Position numbers and translations under genes: made by a program | NCBI GenBank assembly: GCA_024710875.1 | Contig: JANJTX010000004.1 | Span: forward strand, 1-39,930 | Length of the DNA stretch: 39,930 nt | Origin: Anaerolineales bacterium | GTDB lineage: Bacteria; Chloroflexota; Anaerolineae; Anaerolineales; UBA11579 | Direction: 5' to 3' | Notes under the pieces: generated by a model | The model's database searches: none | What the model was told of the DNA's origin: nothing | Seen by the model: the letters and a program-made list of their open reading frames with translations, nothing else | Part shown: piece after piece, positions 9,886-19,109 of the stretch | How positions within the stretch are numbered: the stretch's first letter is position 1 | Layout of the letters: each line of letters starts with the position of its first letter

Positions 9886-11712
9886 TCAGTCGCTGAACGC
9901 TTCGGACGCCTGTTCCTGAAAGCCCATGCGGTAGAGGTTGTAATACAAGCCGCCCTGTTCCAGCAGTTCCAGATGCCGGCCGCGCTCGGCTACCTTACCA
10001 TTTAGCATCACGAGGATTTGGTCTGCGTTGACGATGGTGGACAGTCGGTGGGCAATAACGACTGCGGTGCGACCGTGCAACAATAAGGCAAGGGCGGCCT
10101 GAATCTGTTGTTCGGTCTGAGTGTCTATGCTGCTGGTGGCCTCATCCAGAATCAGGATGCGTGGGTCGGCTAGCAGGGCGCGCGCGAACGAGATAAGCTG
10201 GCGCTGTCCTACGGAAAGCAGTGCGCCGCCTTCTTCGACCTGGGAGTCGTAGCCTTCGCGCAGATTGGTGATGAACTCATGGGCGCCAACGGCTTTGGCG
10301 GCGGCCTGGACATCCTCGTAGGAGGCCTCCAGATTTCCAAAGTGAATATTGTCATGTATGCTGCCGCTGAATAGAAATGGCTCCTGTAAAACGATACCCA
10401 TCTGGCGGCGCAGGCTGTTTTGGGTGACAGTGCGGATATCGATGCCATCAATGCGAACGGCACCTTCAGTGGGATCGTAGAAGCGCGAGAGTAATTTGAC
10501 CAGAGTGGACTTGCCGGCGCCCGTCTCACCGACCAGGGCTATCGTCTGGCCGGCTTGAATTTCGAGCGAGATGTCCTCCAGAACAGGGGTGCTGGGGTCG
10601 TCCGAGTAGTGGAAAGAGACGGCATCAAATTTGATGTGGCCTTCAATGGGGGGCAGTTCTTCGGCGGGTTCTGCGTCCTGAATTTCTACCGGGGTGTTCA
10701 GGAGTTCGAGGATGCGTTCACCGCCAATCATGGTGGCCTGGAATTGGTCGTACCGGCGGCTAAGTTCTTGAATCGGTTGGAAGAACCGTTCAATATAAAG
10801 CACAAATGCGACCAGTACGCCCGGTGTGATATCAGCACTCATCACGGCCGCGCCGCCCAGCCAGACGACGAGAGCAATGGCACCGGTGCTGATGAAGTCG
10901 ACGGTAGGAAAGAAGATTGAAATCAGGCGGGCGGCATGGAGATTGTTGTTCAAGAGGTAGCGGTTGACTTCGTTGCGGAAGCGGTTGTAATTGTAGGCTT
11001 GCCGCGAAAATGCCTGCACGACGCGCACACCATTGATATTTTCGGCCAGGACGCTATTTACCCAGGAATTCCCTGCCCGCACCCGGCGGTAGACCGAGCG
11101 CACCTTGTTGCGGAAGATGATGGTGGCAATCACAATTAGCGGGAGCATAGTGAAGGTGTAAAGTGAAAGACGGTAGTTGAGCGCCAGCATGACGAAGACT
11201 GTACCTACCAGAGTGAAGAGGCTACGCGCGATGGCAATGATGGCCCAGGTCACGAAGTTGCGAATGGAAGTGACATCATTAATCACGCGGGCAATCAGGC
11301 GGCCAACGCTGTATCGGCTGAAAAAACCGAGCGAGAGGTTTTGCAAGTGGTTGAACAGGCGGGCGCGCATATCGTAAATGATGGATTGACCGGCGCGCGC
11401 CATGATGTTGAGGCGCAGATAGGTGGCAACCCATTGGACTACCGCAGCAACCAGATACCAGATCACCGCCTGGCCGAGGGCCGGCAGAGAATTTCGAGCA
11501 ATGCCTTCATCAATGGCGAATTTCACCAGGTAGGGGCCGGCCACGGCGGCGGCCGAGCCAATGACCATCAGGATCAGACTTAGGCCGAATTGCTTGAGAT
11601 AGGGGCGGGCAAAAGAGTACAGGCCGTGTGAAACCTGCGGGTCAAAGCCACGCGGTGCATCATCGTCATCTTGCTGAACGTACGCAGGAGGGGTGATAGA
11701 GGTGGTTGTCAT
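9886..11712 (-). CDS. ABC exporter half-transporter (TMD-NBD), partner B
   Basis: Walker A GETGAGKST, signature LSVGQRQ (variant), Walker B ILILDEATSSID, H-loop IAHRLST; N-terminal ABC_membrane domain. Confidence 0.93.
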   Translation of the reverse strand: MTTTSITPPAYVQQDDDDAPRGFDPQVSHGLYSFARPYLKQFGLSLILMVIGSAAAVAGPYLVKFAIDEGIARNSLPALGQAVIWYLVAAVVQWVATYLRLNIMARAGQSIIYDMRARLFNHLQNLSLGFFSRYSVGRLIARVINDVTSIRNFVTWAIIAIARSLFTLVGTVFVMLALNYRLSLYTFTMLPLIVIATIIFRNKVRSVYRRVRAGNSWVNSVLAENINGVRVVQAFSRQAYNYNRFRNEVNRYLLNNNLHAARLISIFFPTVDFISTGAIALVVWLGGAAVMSADITPGVLVAFVLYIERFFQPIQELSRRYDQFQATMIGGERILELLNTPVEIQDAEPAEELPPIEGHIKFDAVSFHYSDDPSTPVLEDISLEIQAGQTIALVGETGAGKSTLVKLLSRFYDPTEGAVRIDGIDIRTVTQNSLRRQMGIVLQEPFLFSGSIHDNIHFGNLEASYEDVQAAAKAVGAHEFITNLREGYDSQVEEGGALLSVGQRQLISFARALLADPRILILDEATSSIDTQTEQQIQAALALLLHGRTAVVIAHRLSTIVNADQILVMLNGKVAERGRHLELLEQGGLYYNLYRMGFQEQASEAFSD

Positions 11713-13488
11713 CTATGCATTCGGGGAGGAGTCGAGTTGGCCGATTTCGCGTTTGAACTCGGCGTGCTGGGCAAGTTGGACGTCATGTAGTTGCTTATAG
11801 CGCCCATTGAGTTTGAGTAGCTGGTCGTGGGCGCCTTCTTCCACAATCCGTCCTTCGTGCAGCACCAGGATGCGGTCAGCATTTCGCACACTGGAAAGGC
11901 GTTGGGCGATGATGAAAGTGGTGCGGGCCTGCATCTGGCTCTTTAGCGCTTGCTGGATGCGGTGCTCGGTTTCGGTATCCACACTGGAAGTGGCATCATC
12001 GAGAATCAGGATACGGGGATTCAGGAGCAGGGCGCGGGCAATCGCGATGCGCTGGCGTTGCCCGCCGGAAAGGGTAATGCCGCGTTCGCCTACTACGGTG
12101 TCGTAGCCCTGAGGCGTGCGGAGGATGAACTCGTGGGCCTGGGCTGCCCGCGCGGCGGTGATGATGTCCTCCATTTCGGCATGGGGTCGGCCGAGGGCAA
12201 TGTTTTCGCGAATGGAGGCCGAGAACAGCAGGGAGGTCTGCAGAACGATGCCGATATGTTGCCGGAGGGTGGTGAGGTCTAATAGCCGTACGTCCACGCC
12301 ATCGATGAGTATCTGGCCCTGAGTGGTATCGTAGAAGCGCGGGATCAGGTTCACCAGCGAGGACTTTCCTGCACCGGTTGAGCCAATGATGCCAATCACC
12401 TCATTGGCAGCAATGGCGAGATTGATGTCTGATAGGGCGGGCTCCTCCTCCCCGGCGTATTGGAAGGTCACCTGCTGAAAGGTTACCCCACCTCTGACCT
12501 CAGGCAGTGGGGTGGGCTCGGCCGGGGAGCGAATTTCAGGGATATGATCCAAGACTTCGTGGGCACGTTGCAACCCGGCGGCGGCTTCACCGGCAGTATT
12601 AACCAGCCAGACCAGTTCCTGCACCGGGGTAGCGAGTAACAGCAGATAGGCGTTAAAGGCAACCAACTGGCCAATTGTTAGGGTGCCGGCCATTACCATT
12701 TGACCGCCAAACCAGAGAATTGCGAGGGTGCTGAGGGAGATGAGAAAGACCGAGGTCGGCATGACTTTGGCCCACTCGTCCACCACATACACCCGGGCTT
12801 TGAAGAGGTCGTGATTGGCGTGTTTGAACCGGTTGATTTCATAAGGCTCGCGGGCAAAGGCGCGCACGACCTGGGCCCCGGTGACATTTTCCTGCAACCG
12901 AGCGGAGAGTTGTCCGAGGGCGTTGTCCACGGCATAGAACATCTGGCTGGAACGGATGCCGAAGTGGGTGGTTTGAATGACCAGCGGAATGACCGGCAGG
13001 CTGGCGATGAGGGCCAACCTGGCATCGGTGGTGAACATGAGGGTCAGTGCGCCAACCGCCATAAAGAGCGTTTGCAGCAATTCAATGGCACCAAAGCCAA
13101 GGAAATTTTGCACCGTGCTGACATCCTCGATTGAGCGACTGACCAGTTGACCGGTTTGAGCCCGATCGTGGTAAGTAAAAGGCAGATTCTGAATGTGGTT
13201 GAAGAGCTGATTGCGAAGGTCGTAGGATGCGTGTAGCGAGACCCATTCAGAAAGGTATCGCTGGACCGCGGCGAGGCCCGCGCGGATTGCACCCAGAGCG
13301 AGGATCAGGGCGGCAGAACGTACCAGCAACTGGAGCTGACCAGCCACCAGACCCTCATCGATCACATCGCGGATGATGCCGGGGATTAACAATTGCAATG
13401 CGGTGATGGCTGCCAGAGAGAAGACCGCGCCCAGAAGATGCCAGCGATAGGGTCGAATGAGTGGCAGAATTTTAAGGAGATGTTTCAT
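11713..13488 (-). CDS. ABC exporter half-transporter (TMD-NBD), partner A
   Basis: Walker A GSTGAGKSS, canonical signature LSGGQRQR, Walker B ILILDDATSSVD (Asp at the catalytic Glu position); Q in place of H in IAQRLSS. Confidence 0.93.
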   Translation of the reverse strand: MKHLLKILPLIRPYRWHLLGAVFSLAAITALQLLIPGIIRDVIDEGLVAGQLQLLVRSAALILALGAIRAGLAAVQRYLSEWVSLHASYDLRNQLFNHIQNLPFTYHDRAQTGQLVSRSIEDVSTVQNFLGFGAIELLQTLFMAVGALTLMFTTDARLALIASLPVIPLVIQTTHFGIRSSQMFYAVDNALGQLSARLQENVTGAQVVRAFAREPYEINRFKHANHDLFKARVYVVDEWAKVMPTSVFLISLSTLAILWFGGQMVMAGTLTIGQLVAFNAYLLLLATPVQELVWLVNTAGEAAAGLQRAHEVLDHIPEIRSPAEPTPLPEVRGGVTFQQVTFQYAGEEEPALSDINLAIAANEVIGIIGSTGAGKSSLVNLIPRFYDTTQGQILIDGVDVRLLDLTTLRQHIGIVLQTSLLFSASIRENIALGRPHAEMEDIITAARAAQAHEFILRTPQGYDTVVGERGITLSGGQRQRIAIARALLLNPRILILDDATSSVDTETEHRIQQALKSQMQARTTFIIAQRLSSVRNADRILVLHEGRIVEEGAHDQLLKLNGRYKQLHDVQLAQHAEFKREIGQLDSSPNA

Positions 13489-13904
13489 TCTCTTAGCGAA
13501 GCAGGGAGCGTGAAGCTGACTTCGTGAGTGGTGATGGTGCGCCCGGTTTCATCCAGAATCTGGGCTACAGGAAGGCCGGTTTCGCCATCCTGCTCGAAGG
13601 CATCCAGATTGGTGTAAAACAGGCGCATGCGGGCGGTGTAGGTTCCGGAGGGATGTGGTTCACGCAGGTGCATGGTGAATTCCATCTTATGATCCATGGC
13701 TTCCACAACGCTCAACTCGGCCACTTTGCGATTGTCGGCGTTAAGGATGGAAACTTCTACATTGGGCCGTTTTTGAAATGGGGTAATTTCAAAACGAACG
13801 GCTACCCGCCGTGGGTCGGGGTAGGGGGCAACTTCCAGGAGCCTGATCTGGAGCTCGTCTGGTGGAAGTGGGATGTCATTGGGGTCGGAGAAGAAGATAT
13901 CCAT
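13485..13904 (-). CDS. Uncharacterised protein, predicted beta-rich, co-encoded with the ABC exporter pair
   Basis: Clean ORF with ATGA overlap to the downstream ABC gene; no family recognised. Confidence 0.75.
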   Translation of the reverse strand: MDIFFSDPNDIPLPPDELQIRLLEVAPYPDPRRVAVRFEITPFQKRPNVEVSILNADNRKVAELSVVEAMDHKMEFTMHLREPHPSGTYTARMRLFYTNLDAFEQDGETGLPVAQILDETGRTITTHEVSFTLPASLRE

Positions 13905-13967
13905 GGAGCAGCCTCTTGAGGTCTTGAAAAGCCAGCGCTGAATTATACCGCCTTTAGACGAAGCGGC

Positions 13968-13996
13968 TTGTCAGTGCGCCGCCTTGAGGCTACAAT
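13968..13996 (+). promoter_or_regulatory. Sigma-70-like promoter for the cystathionine gamma-lyase/synthase gene
   Basis: TTGTCA (13968-13973), 17-nt spacer, TACAAT (13991-13996). Confidence 0.6.
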
Positions 13997-14041
13997 CAGG
14001 GCTCAATCCGGGCATCCGTATGCCCACAGGAGAGATTTGTG

Positions 14042-15187
14042 ATGCCGAAAAAATTTGAGACTCTGGTGATCCATGCTGGGCAGCGCCCTGATCCAACGAC
14101 TGGCGCGATTATGACGCCAATATACCAAACTTCGACTTATGTGCAGCCAGCGGTTGGGCAGCATAAGGGGTATGAATATTCACGCACCGGTAACCCGACT
14201 CGTAAAGCCCTTGAAGACTGCCTGGCGGCGCTGGAAGGCTGTGAATTCGGGCTGGCGTTTGGTTCCGGGATGGCGGCCACCGATACGGTCCTGCGGCTAT
14301 TGCAAAGTGGCGACCATGTGGTGAGCGGGAACGATGTGTATGGGGGCACGTTTCGGCTGTTTGATAAGGAATTTCGTAAGTATGGGATTGAATTTGATTA
14401 TGTGGATACGACCGACGTACGCCAGGTGGAGGCGGCCATTCGCCCACAAACGCGCCTGGTGTGGCTGGAAACTCCGACCAACCCGCTGCTGAATGTCTCC
14501 GACATCCGGGCAATTGCTGAAGTGGTGGCCGCCCGACCAAACCGACCCTGGTTGGCGGTAGACAATACTTTTGCGACGCCATATTTGCAGCAACCGCTGG
14601 CGCTGGGAGCTGACCTGGTGGTGCACAGTACCACCAAGTATCTGGGTGGCCATTCGGATGCGGTTGGCGGTGCCATCCTCACAAACAATGAAGAATTGCA
14701 TGCCCGGTTGGCATTCAAGCAAAATGCAATTGGTGCAGTCCCCGGGCCGATGGATAGCTTCCTGGTGTTGCGCGGGGTGAAGACGCTGCCTTTGCGCATG
14801 GACCGGCATGCCGAGAATGCGCTGGCAGTCGCCAACTATTTGAGTGATAATCTCAAGGTGGAACGAGTGATTTACCCGTTTCATGAATCTCACCCGCACT
14901 ACGCGACAGCCCGGCGGCAAATGCGCAATGGAGGCGGGATGGTTTCCTTTACCTTAAAGGGTGGCGCGGCTGCGGCTCTAAAAGTGGCCGAAAGGACAGA
15001 AGTGTTTTCACTGGCCGAATCGCTCGGCGGGGTTGAGTCGCTGATAGAAGTGCCGGCTGGCATGACGCACATGTCTACCGCCGATTCGCCGTTGGCGGTG
15101 GATGCCGGTCTGGTGCGGTTATCGGTTGGGGTGGAGCACATTGATGACCTGCTGGCTGACCTTGAGCAGGCACTGGGTGGCGTTTAG
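14042..15187 (+). CDS. Cys/Met-metabolism PLP enzyme (cystathionine gamma-synthase / gamma-lyase type)
   Basis: MTPIYQTSTYVQ, YEYSRTGNPTRKALE, FGSGMAATDTVLRLL, VHSTTKYLGGHSDAVGG (PLP-Lys), MSTADSPLAVDAGLVRLSVGVEHIDDLLADLEQAL; RBS AGGAGAG. Confidence 0.93.
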   Translation: MPKKFETLVIHAGQRPDPTTGAIMTPIYQTSTYVQPAVGQHKGYEYSRTGNPTRKALEDCLAALEGCEFGLAFGSGMAATDTVLRLLQSGDHVVSGNDVYGGTFRLFDKEFRKYGIEFDYVDTTDVRQVEAAIRPQTRLVWLETPTNPLLNVSDIRAIAEVVAARPNRPWLAVDNTFATPYLQQPLALGADLVVHSTTKYLGGHSDAVGGAILTNNEELHARLAFKQNAIGAVPGPMDSFLVLRGVKTLPLRMDRHAENALAVANYLSDNLKVERVIYPFHESHPHYATARRQMRNGGGMVSFTLKGGAAAALKVAERTEVFSLAESLGGVESLIEVPAGMTHMSTADSPLAVDAGLVRLSVGVEHIDDLLADLEQALGGV

Positions 15188-15193
15188 CCAGGG

Positions 15194-16036
15194 TTATTCG
15201 TCAAACAGCACGGTGGGTTCAACATAGAAGCGGACACCCTTGCGGGCGACGCGCTCCTGAAGCCAGCGGTTTAGGATTTCGTTCTTTTCTTCCAGCGGGC
15301 GGTGCGCAGCAAGATCTTCCAGCGGGTAATTCACTCGCAAGGCGCGGGGCGAAACAGAAAAGCGGGTGATGCCCGGGGGAAACAGGTGGCCAGATCCGCA
15401 AAGGTCGAAGACCTCCTGTAATTCAAAGGGTGGAAAGACCACCAGCCCAGCCAAATCATGGTAGTTTGCGTCCAGCGCGGTGACCTGGCGCACCCGAGTG
15501 CGGTCCAGATGCAGGCGGGCCTTATAGCTGTTAACCAATACATTCAAAGATTGGATGAAGCCGATTACATCTTCGCTGGCCGATGAGGCAGCATGGATTT
15601 TATGGTCTGGCGTCTGGATGAGAGCGAGCAGGGTGCGGTTGTGGAGCCGGTGAAAGCCGCTTTCCTCATCCTGTTCTTCTAGCGCAATGCCGTCGAGGGC
15701 TTGAATGCCTGCCAGGAATTCCTGGGGGGGCAATCCCCAGCAAACATGGTTCCAGGTCTTAAGGTCAAGGGTTGGGGCATCGTGGGCCACAATTTGGGCC
15801 AGCACATGCGGGTAGCCCATGCGCTCCAGGGCGGTGGTGCGATTGGCGCCATCCAGCACCATAAAACGCCCGCTCCCATCAGGGAAGGGGGAGACGATGG
15901 GCGGGTTGCGCAGCACGCCGCTGGATTTCAATCGTTCAATCAGTGGGGGGGTGCGCTGGTCGTCGTGCCACTCGTGCACTACAAGTTTGTCCAGGCGGAT
16001 AACCTGGAGGGTGGGGAACTCTTCGAATAGGGACAT
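15194..16036 (-). CDS. ParB/sulfiredoxin-superfamily protein resembling SbnI/SerK free serine kinases
   Basis: LDKLVVHEW…LIERLKSSGVLRNPPIV…GRFMVLDGANRTTALERMGYPHVLAQIV…LDLKTWNHV. ParB-like fold with DGxxRxxALxxxGxxxxxxQ; 6-nt gap to the CBS gene. Confidence 0.7.
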   Translation of the reverse strand: MSLFEEFPTLQVIRLDKLVVHEWHDDQRTPPLIERLKSSGVLRNPPIVSPFPDGSGRFMVLDGANRTTALERMGYPHVLAQIVAHDAPTLDLKTWNHVCWGLPPQEFLAGIQALDGIALEEQDEESGFHRLHNRTLLALIQTPDHKIHAASSASEDVIGFIQSLNVLVNSYKARLHLDRTRVRQVTALDANYHDLAGLVVFPPFELQEVFDLCGSGHLFPPGITRFSVSPRALRVNYPLEDLAAHRPLEEKNEILNRWLQERVARKGVRFYVEPTVLFDE

Positions 16037-16042
16037 GGGAAG

Positions 16043-17458
16043 TTAGCGGTACATGAAGTCCAGCACGTCAATCTTCGAGAGCAGACCAATCAGGTTCGGC
16101 CCATCATTGACGAGGATGACGTTGTGCTCCATGATGGCCGGGATGACATCTCCGAGGTGGGTGTGGGCCGGGAACGATGGCGGCGCCGGTTGGAGGATGT
16201 CGGCGATGGTTTCGGCGTTGGAGTGGGTGTGGTCCAGGTCAAGCATGTGTTCCAGCAAGTCCAGTTCGCGCACGAAGCCCTGCACCTGACCGTTAGCATC
16301 CAGCACTGGTATTTGCGAGATATCATGCTTCTTCATAGTGGTGATGGCTTCTGCCATGCGGTCGGTGGTGCGGGCGGTGATGAGGTCTTTCATCTGCTTG
16401 GCGCTTAAGACTTCGCGCAGGGTGGCATCGTTCCAGTCCGACTCCATGAAGCCGTTTTCACGCATCCAGGTGTCGTCGAAGAGTTTGGAAAGGTAGCGCG
16501 AGCCGGAATCAGGCAGGATGACCACCACCAGTCGATCGGGAGGCAAGTTCTCGGCGTAGCGCATGGCACCAGCCAGAGCCGCACCACACGAGCCGCCGGC
16601 AAAGATACCTTCTTCCCTGACCAGACGCCGAGTCATGATAAAAGATTCTTTGTCACCCACGCGGACGATGTGGTCTACCACCGAGAGGTCGGTAGTTCCG
16701 GGCAGGAAATCTTCGCCAATGCCTTCAACCTTATAGGTGCGGGCCTCGACTCCTGGAGGGAGTGTGCCACCGTTCTCCCAGATTTCCTTGAGGATCGAGC
16801 CTTCAACGTCCACGCCAACAATCTGAATGGCCGGGCTTTTTTCTTTCAGGTATTTACCCACCCCGCTGATGGTGCCGCCAGTACCCATGCCGATTACGAC
16901 ATCGGTCACTTTGCCGCCCGTTTGCTTCCAGATTTCCGGGCCGGTGGTCAGGTAATGACTGCGAGGATTTTCCGGGTTGTAGTACTGGTTGGCGAGGATG
17001 GCATTGGGGGTCTCGGCCACGATTTGCTTCGCCACGTTGTAATACGACCGAGGGTCTTCCGGGGCCACGGCAGTGGGGGTAATAATGACTTTGGCGCCAT
17101 AGGCTCGCAACAACTGGATTTTTTCGTTGCTCATTTTGTCTGGCATCACAAACACGGCCTTGTAGCCTTTCAATGCGCAGACGATGGCAAGCCCAACCCC
17201 GGTATTGCCAGAGGTGGCTTCTACCACGGTGCCGCCCGGTTGAATGCGGCCACTCTCTTCGGCTTCCTGAATGATGTTGACACCGATACGGTCTTTAACA
17301 GAGCCGCCGGGGTTGAAGAACTCCACTTTGGCGTAGATGGGGCAGGGGGCGTGGCGCGCCAGACGGCTTAGCTGAACGAGCGGCGTGTTGCCAATGGTTT
17401 CAAGAATTGAATCATAAACGCGTAATTCTTCCGATACGGGCAGGGGGGAGGTGGCCAT
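16043..17458 (-). CDS. Cystathionine beta-synthase family PLP enzyme with C-terminal CBS-domain pair
   Basis: ETIGNTPLVQLSRL, FFNPGGSVKDRIG, EATSGNTGVGLAI, GMGTGGTISGVGKYLKE, EEGIFAGGSCGAALAGA; C-terminal tandem CBS domains. Confidence 0.93.
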   Translation of the reverse strand: MATSPLPVSEELRVYDSILETIGNTPLVQLSRLARHAPCPIYAKVEFFNPGGSVKDRIGVNIIQEAEESGRIQPGGTVVEATSGNTGVGLAIVCALKGYKAVFVMPDKMSNEKIQLLRAYGAKVIITPTAVAPEDPRSYYNVAKQIVAETPNAILANQYYNPENPRSHYLTTGPEIWKQTGGKVTDVVIGMGTGGTISGVGKYLKEKSPAIQIVGVDVEGSILKEIWENGGTLPPGVEARTYKVEGIGEDFLPGTTDLSVVDHIVRVGDKESFIMTRRLVREEGIFAGGSCGAALAGAMRYAENLPPDRLVVVILPDSGSRYLSKLFDDTWMRENGFMESDWNDATLREVLSAKQMKDLITARTTDRMAEAITTMKKHDISQIPVLDANGQVQGFVRELDLLEHMLDLDHTHSNAETIADILQPAPPSFPAHTHLGDVIPAIMEHNVILVNDGPNLIGLLSKIDVLDFMYR

Positions 17459-17528
17459 TCTCTCTTTATCCTTCTTATTGGCGGGATTGAGTTAGCGTAC
17501 CATGATTTGAAGGCAGCGTCAAAAGCCT

Positions 17529-18677
17529 TCAGGGGCAGGCGTTGGCGTAGTGTTCTTCTAGGGTGTAGGCAAATGTATGCCCGCCGCGACCATCACAGGC
17601 GGCTCGGAAGTAGAAATATTCTGAGGCGGCCGGAAAGGCGATGGCCGCCAGGCTCAAGCGATCCGGGTTGGCGATGGGGCCGGGCGGCAAGCCGGGATAT
17701 AGATAAGTATTGTAGGGTGAGTCAAAGGCCAGGTCATTATAAGTCAGGGGGTTGGTCCACCAGGAGTTCTGGGCCGCATTGAAGCCAACGGCATATTGCA
17801 CGGTGGGGTCAGCGTCCAGCTTCATGCCGATGCGATAACGGTTAAGGAAGACGGAAGCGATCAGGGGTTTTTCTTCGTCCAGGATGGCTTCGCGCTCCAC
17901 GATGGATGCCAATATGACGGCCTGATGAAGTTCCAGCCCGGCAGCCTGATAGGCAGCCCGCAGGTCCGGGGCCAGGGCCGCTTCAAACCCAGCCAAGAGC
18001 AGGAGTATCAGGTCGCTGGCCGAAGCGGTGCGCGGCACCTGGTAGACTCCCGGAAAAAAGAAGCCTTCCAGCGAAATGCCGTAGGGTAATTCGCTGGTGA
18101 ACGCGATCTCCGCTGGGCGATTGTAAGCGGCGGCGATGAACTCTTCAGGTGTGATCGCCAGGCCGGAACTCGGCAGCGAGAAGGCGATTTCTTCCAAGCG
18201 CCAGCCGGGGAGTACGCCAAAGGCCACTTCGCCGGGCGTGGCATCCAGCAGCAGGTGGGCAACCTGGACCGGGGTGAGCTGCCCGGAGAGCTGATGGCGG
18301 CCGGCCTGCAGGCGGGTATCCAGCCCGGCATAGACCAGGTAGTTCCGGAGGGCAGCCGCGCTGGGAATGATACCGCCCTGTTCCAGCCGTTCCAGAATGC
18401 TGGATATTGATTCGGCTGGCTCGATGGTGAATGTGATTTCCGGGCCGCCGGAGACAGCAGGTTGCAGGAGCAGGTCGCGACTGGAGACGAGAGCGTAGGA
18501 GAGCCGCAGCTTCTGGGCGAGCCCAAGGGTGGGGGCGGGCGGGCCGAATAGCTCCGCGGCCTGGGCTGGAAAGCTCAGCGAGAGATTGACAAAGAGCATG
18601 AGTGAGATGCAAGCGAAAAAGACCAGGCCAATTCCCAGCAGGGCAGGCCACAGAGATGAGTTGGCGCGTTTACTCAT
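17529..18677 (-). CDS. mltG: Endolytic transglycosylase MltG (YceG-like)
   Basis: ASIVEREAILDEEKPLIASVFLNRYRIGMKLDADPTVQYAVG, SPYNTYLYPGLPPGPIANP; N-terminal TM. Confidence 0.93.
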   Translation of the reverse strand: MSKRANSSLWPALLGIGLVFFACISLMLFVNLSLSFPAQAAELFGPPAPTLGLAQKLRLSYALVSSRDLLLQPAVSGGPEITFTIEPAESISSILERLEQGGIIPSAAALRNYLVYAGLDTRLQAGRHQLSGQLTPVQVAHLLLDATPGEVAFGVLPGWRLEEIAFSLPSSGLAITPEEFIAAAYNRPAEIAFTSELPYGISLEGFFFPGVYQVPRTASASDLILLLLAGFEAALAPDLRAAYQAAGLELHQAVILASIVEREAILDEEKPLIASVFLNRYRIGMKLDADPTVQYAVGFNAAQNSWWTNPLTYNDLAFDSPYNTYLYPGLPPGPIANPDRLSLAAIAFPAASEYFYFRAACDGRGGHTFAYTLEEHYANACP

Positions 18678-19105
18678 GGGCGTGCATCCGGATGGTCTTT
18701 CAAGTGGTCGAGATAATCCTGCAGGATGGCGGCAGCAGCCAGATCGTCGATGGGTTTGGCGCGAGTGCGACGACTGGCACCTGCGGCAATGCGCCCGTCG
18801 ATGGCGGTGCGGGTGCTGAAGTCCTCATTCCATAATTCTACTGGCGTATCAGTCTGGGTGCGGATGGCCGCCGCAAGCCGGGCTGCGCGGCGACCAGAAA
18901 GGTTGGGTTTGCTGTCATCTCCCAGTGACTGACCGACCAGAATTCGTTCAACCTGATGATCGCGGGCAAGGGCAGCAATTTCAGCCGCATCCAGTGCACG
19001 GGAAGTGTGTGTCAGAATGAGCAAGGGGCGGGCCAGGGTTGCGGTAGGGTCGCTGATGGCAATTCCGTGACGTTTTTCGCCGGGGTCTACTGCGAGGATG
19101 CGCAT
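18674..19105 (-). CDS. ruvX: Holliday-junction resolvase-like protein YqgF/RuvX
   Basis: MRILAVDPGEKRHGIAISDP, ILVGQSLGDD, ELWNEDFSTRTA, KPIDDLAAAAILQDYL; start at 19105; ATGA overlap with mltG. Confidence 0.9.
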   Translation of the reverse strand: MRILAVDPGEKRHGIAISDPTATLARPLLILTHTSRALDAAEIAALARDHQVERILVGQSLGDDSKPNLSGRRAARLAAAIRTQTDTPVELWNEDFSTRTAIDGRIAAGASRRTRAKPIDDLAAAAILQDYLDHLKDHPDARP

Positions 19106-19109
19106 GAGT

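Noticed and set aside
15194-16036. Chromosome-partition ParB or plasmid gene
   Set aside because: No ParA, no parS-like repeats and no clear HTH segment; context is cysteine metabolism and the motif pattern resembles SbnI/SerK
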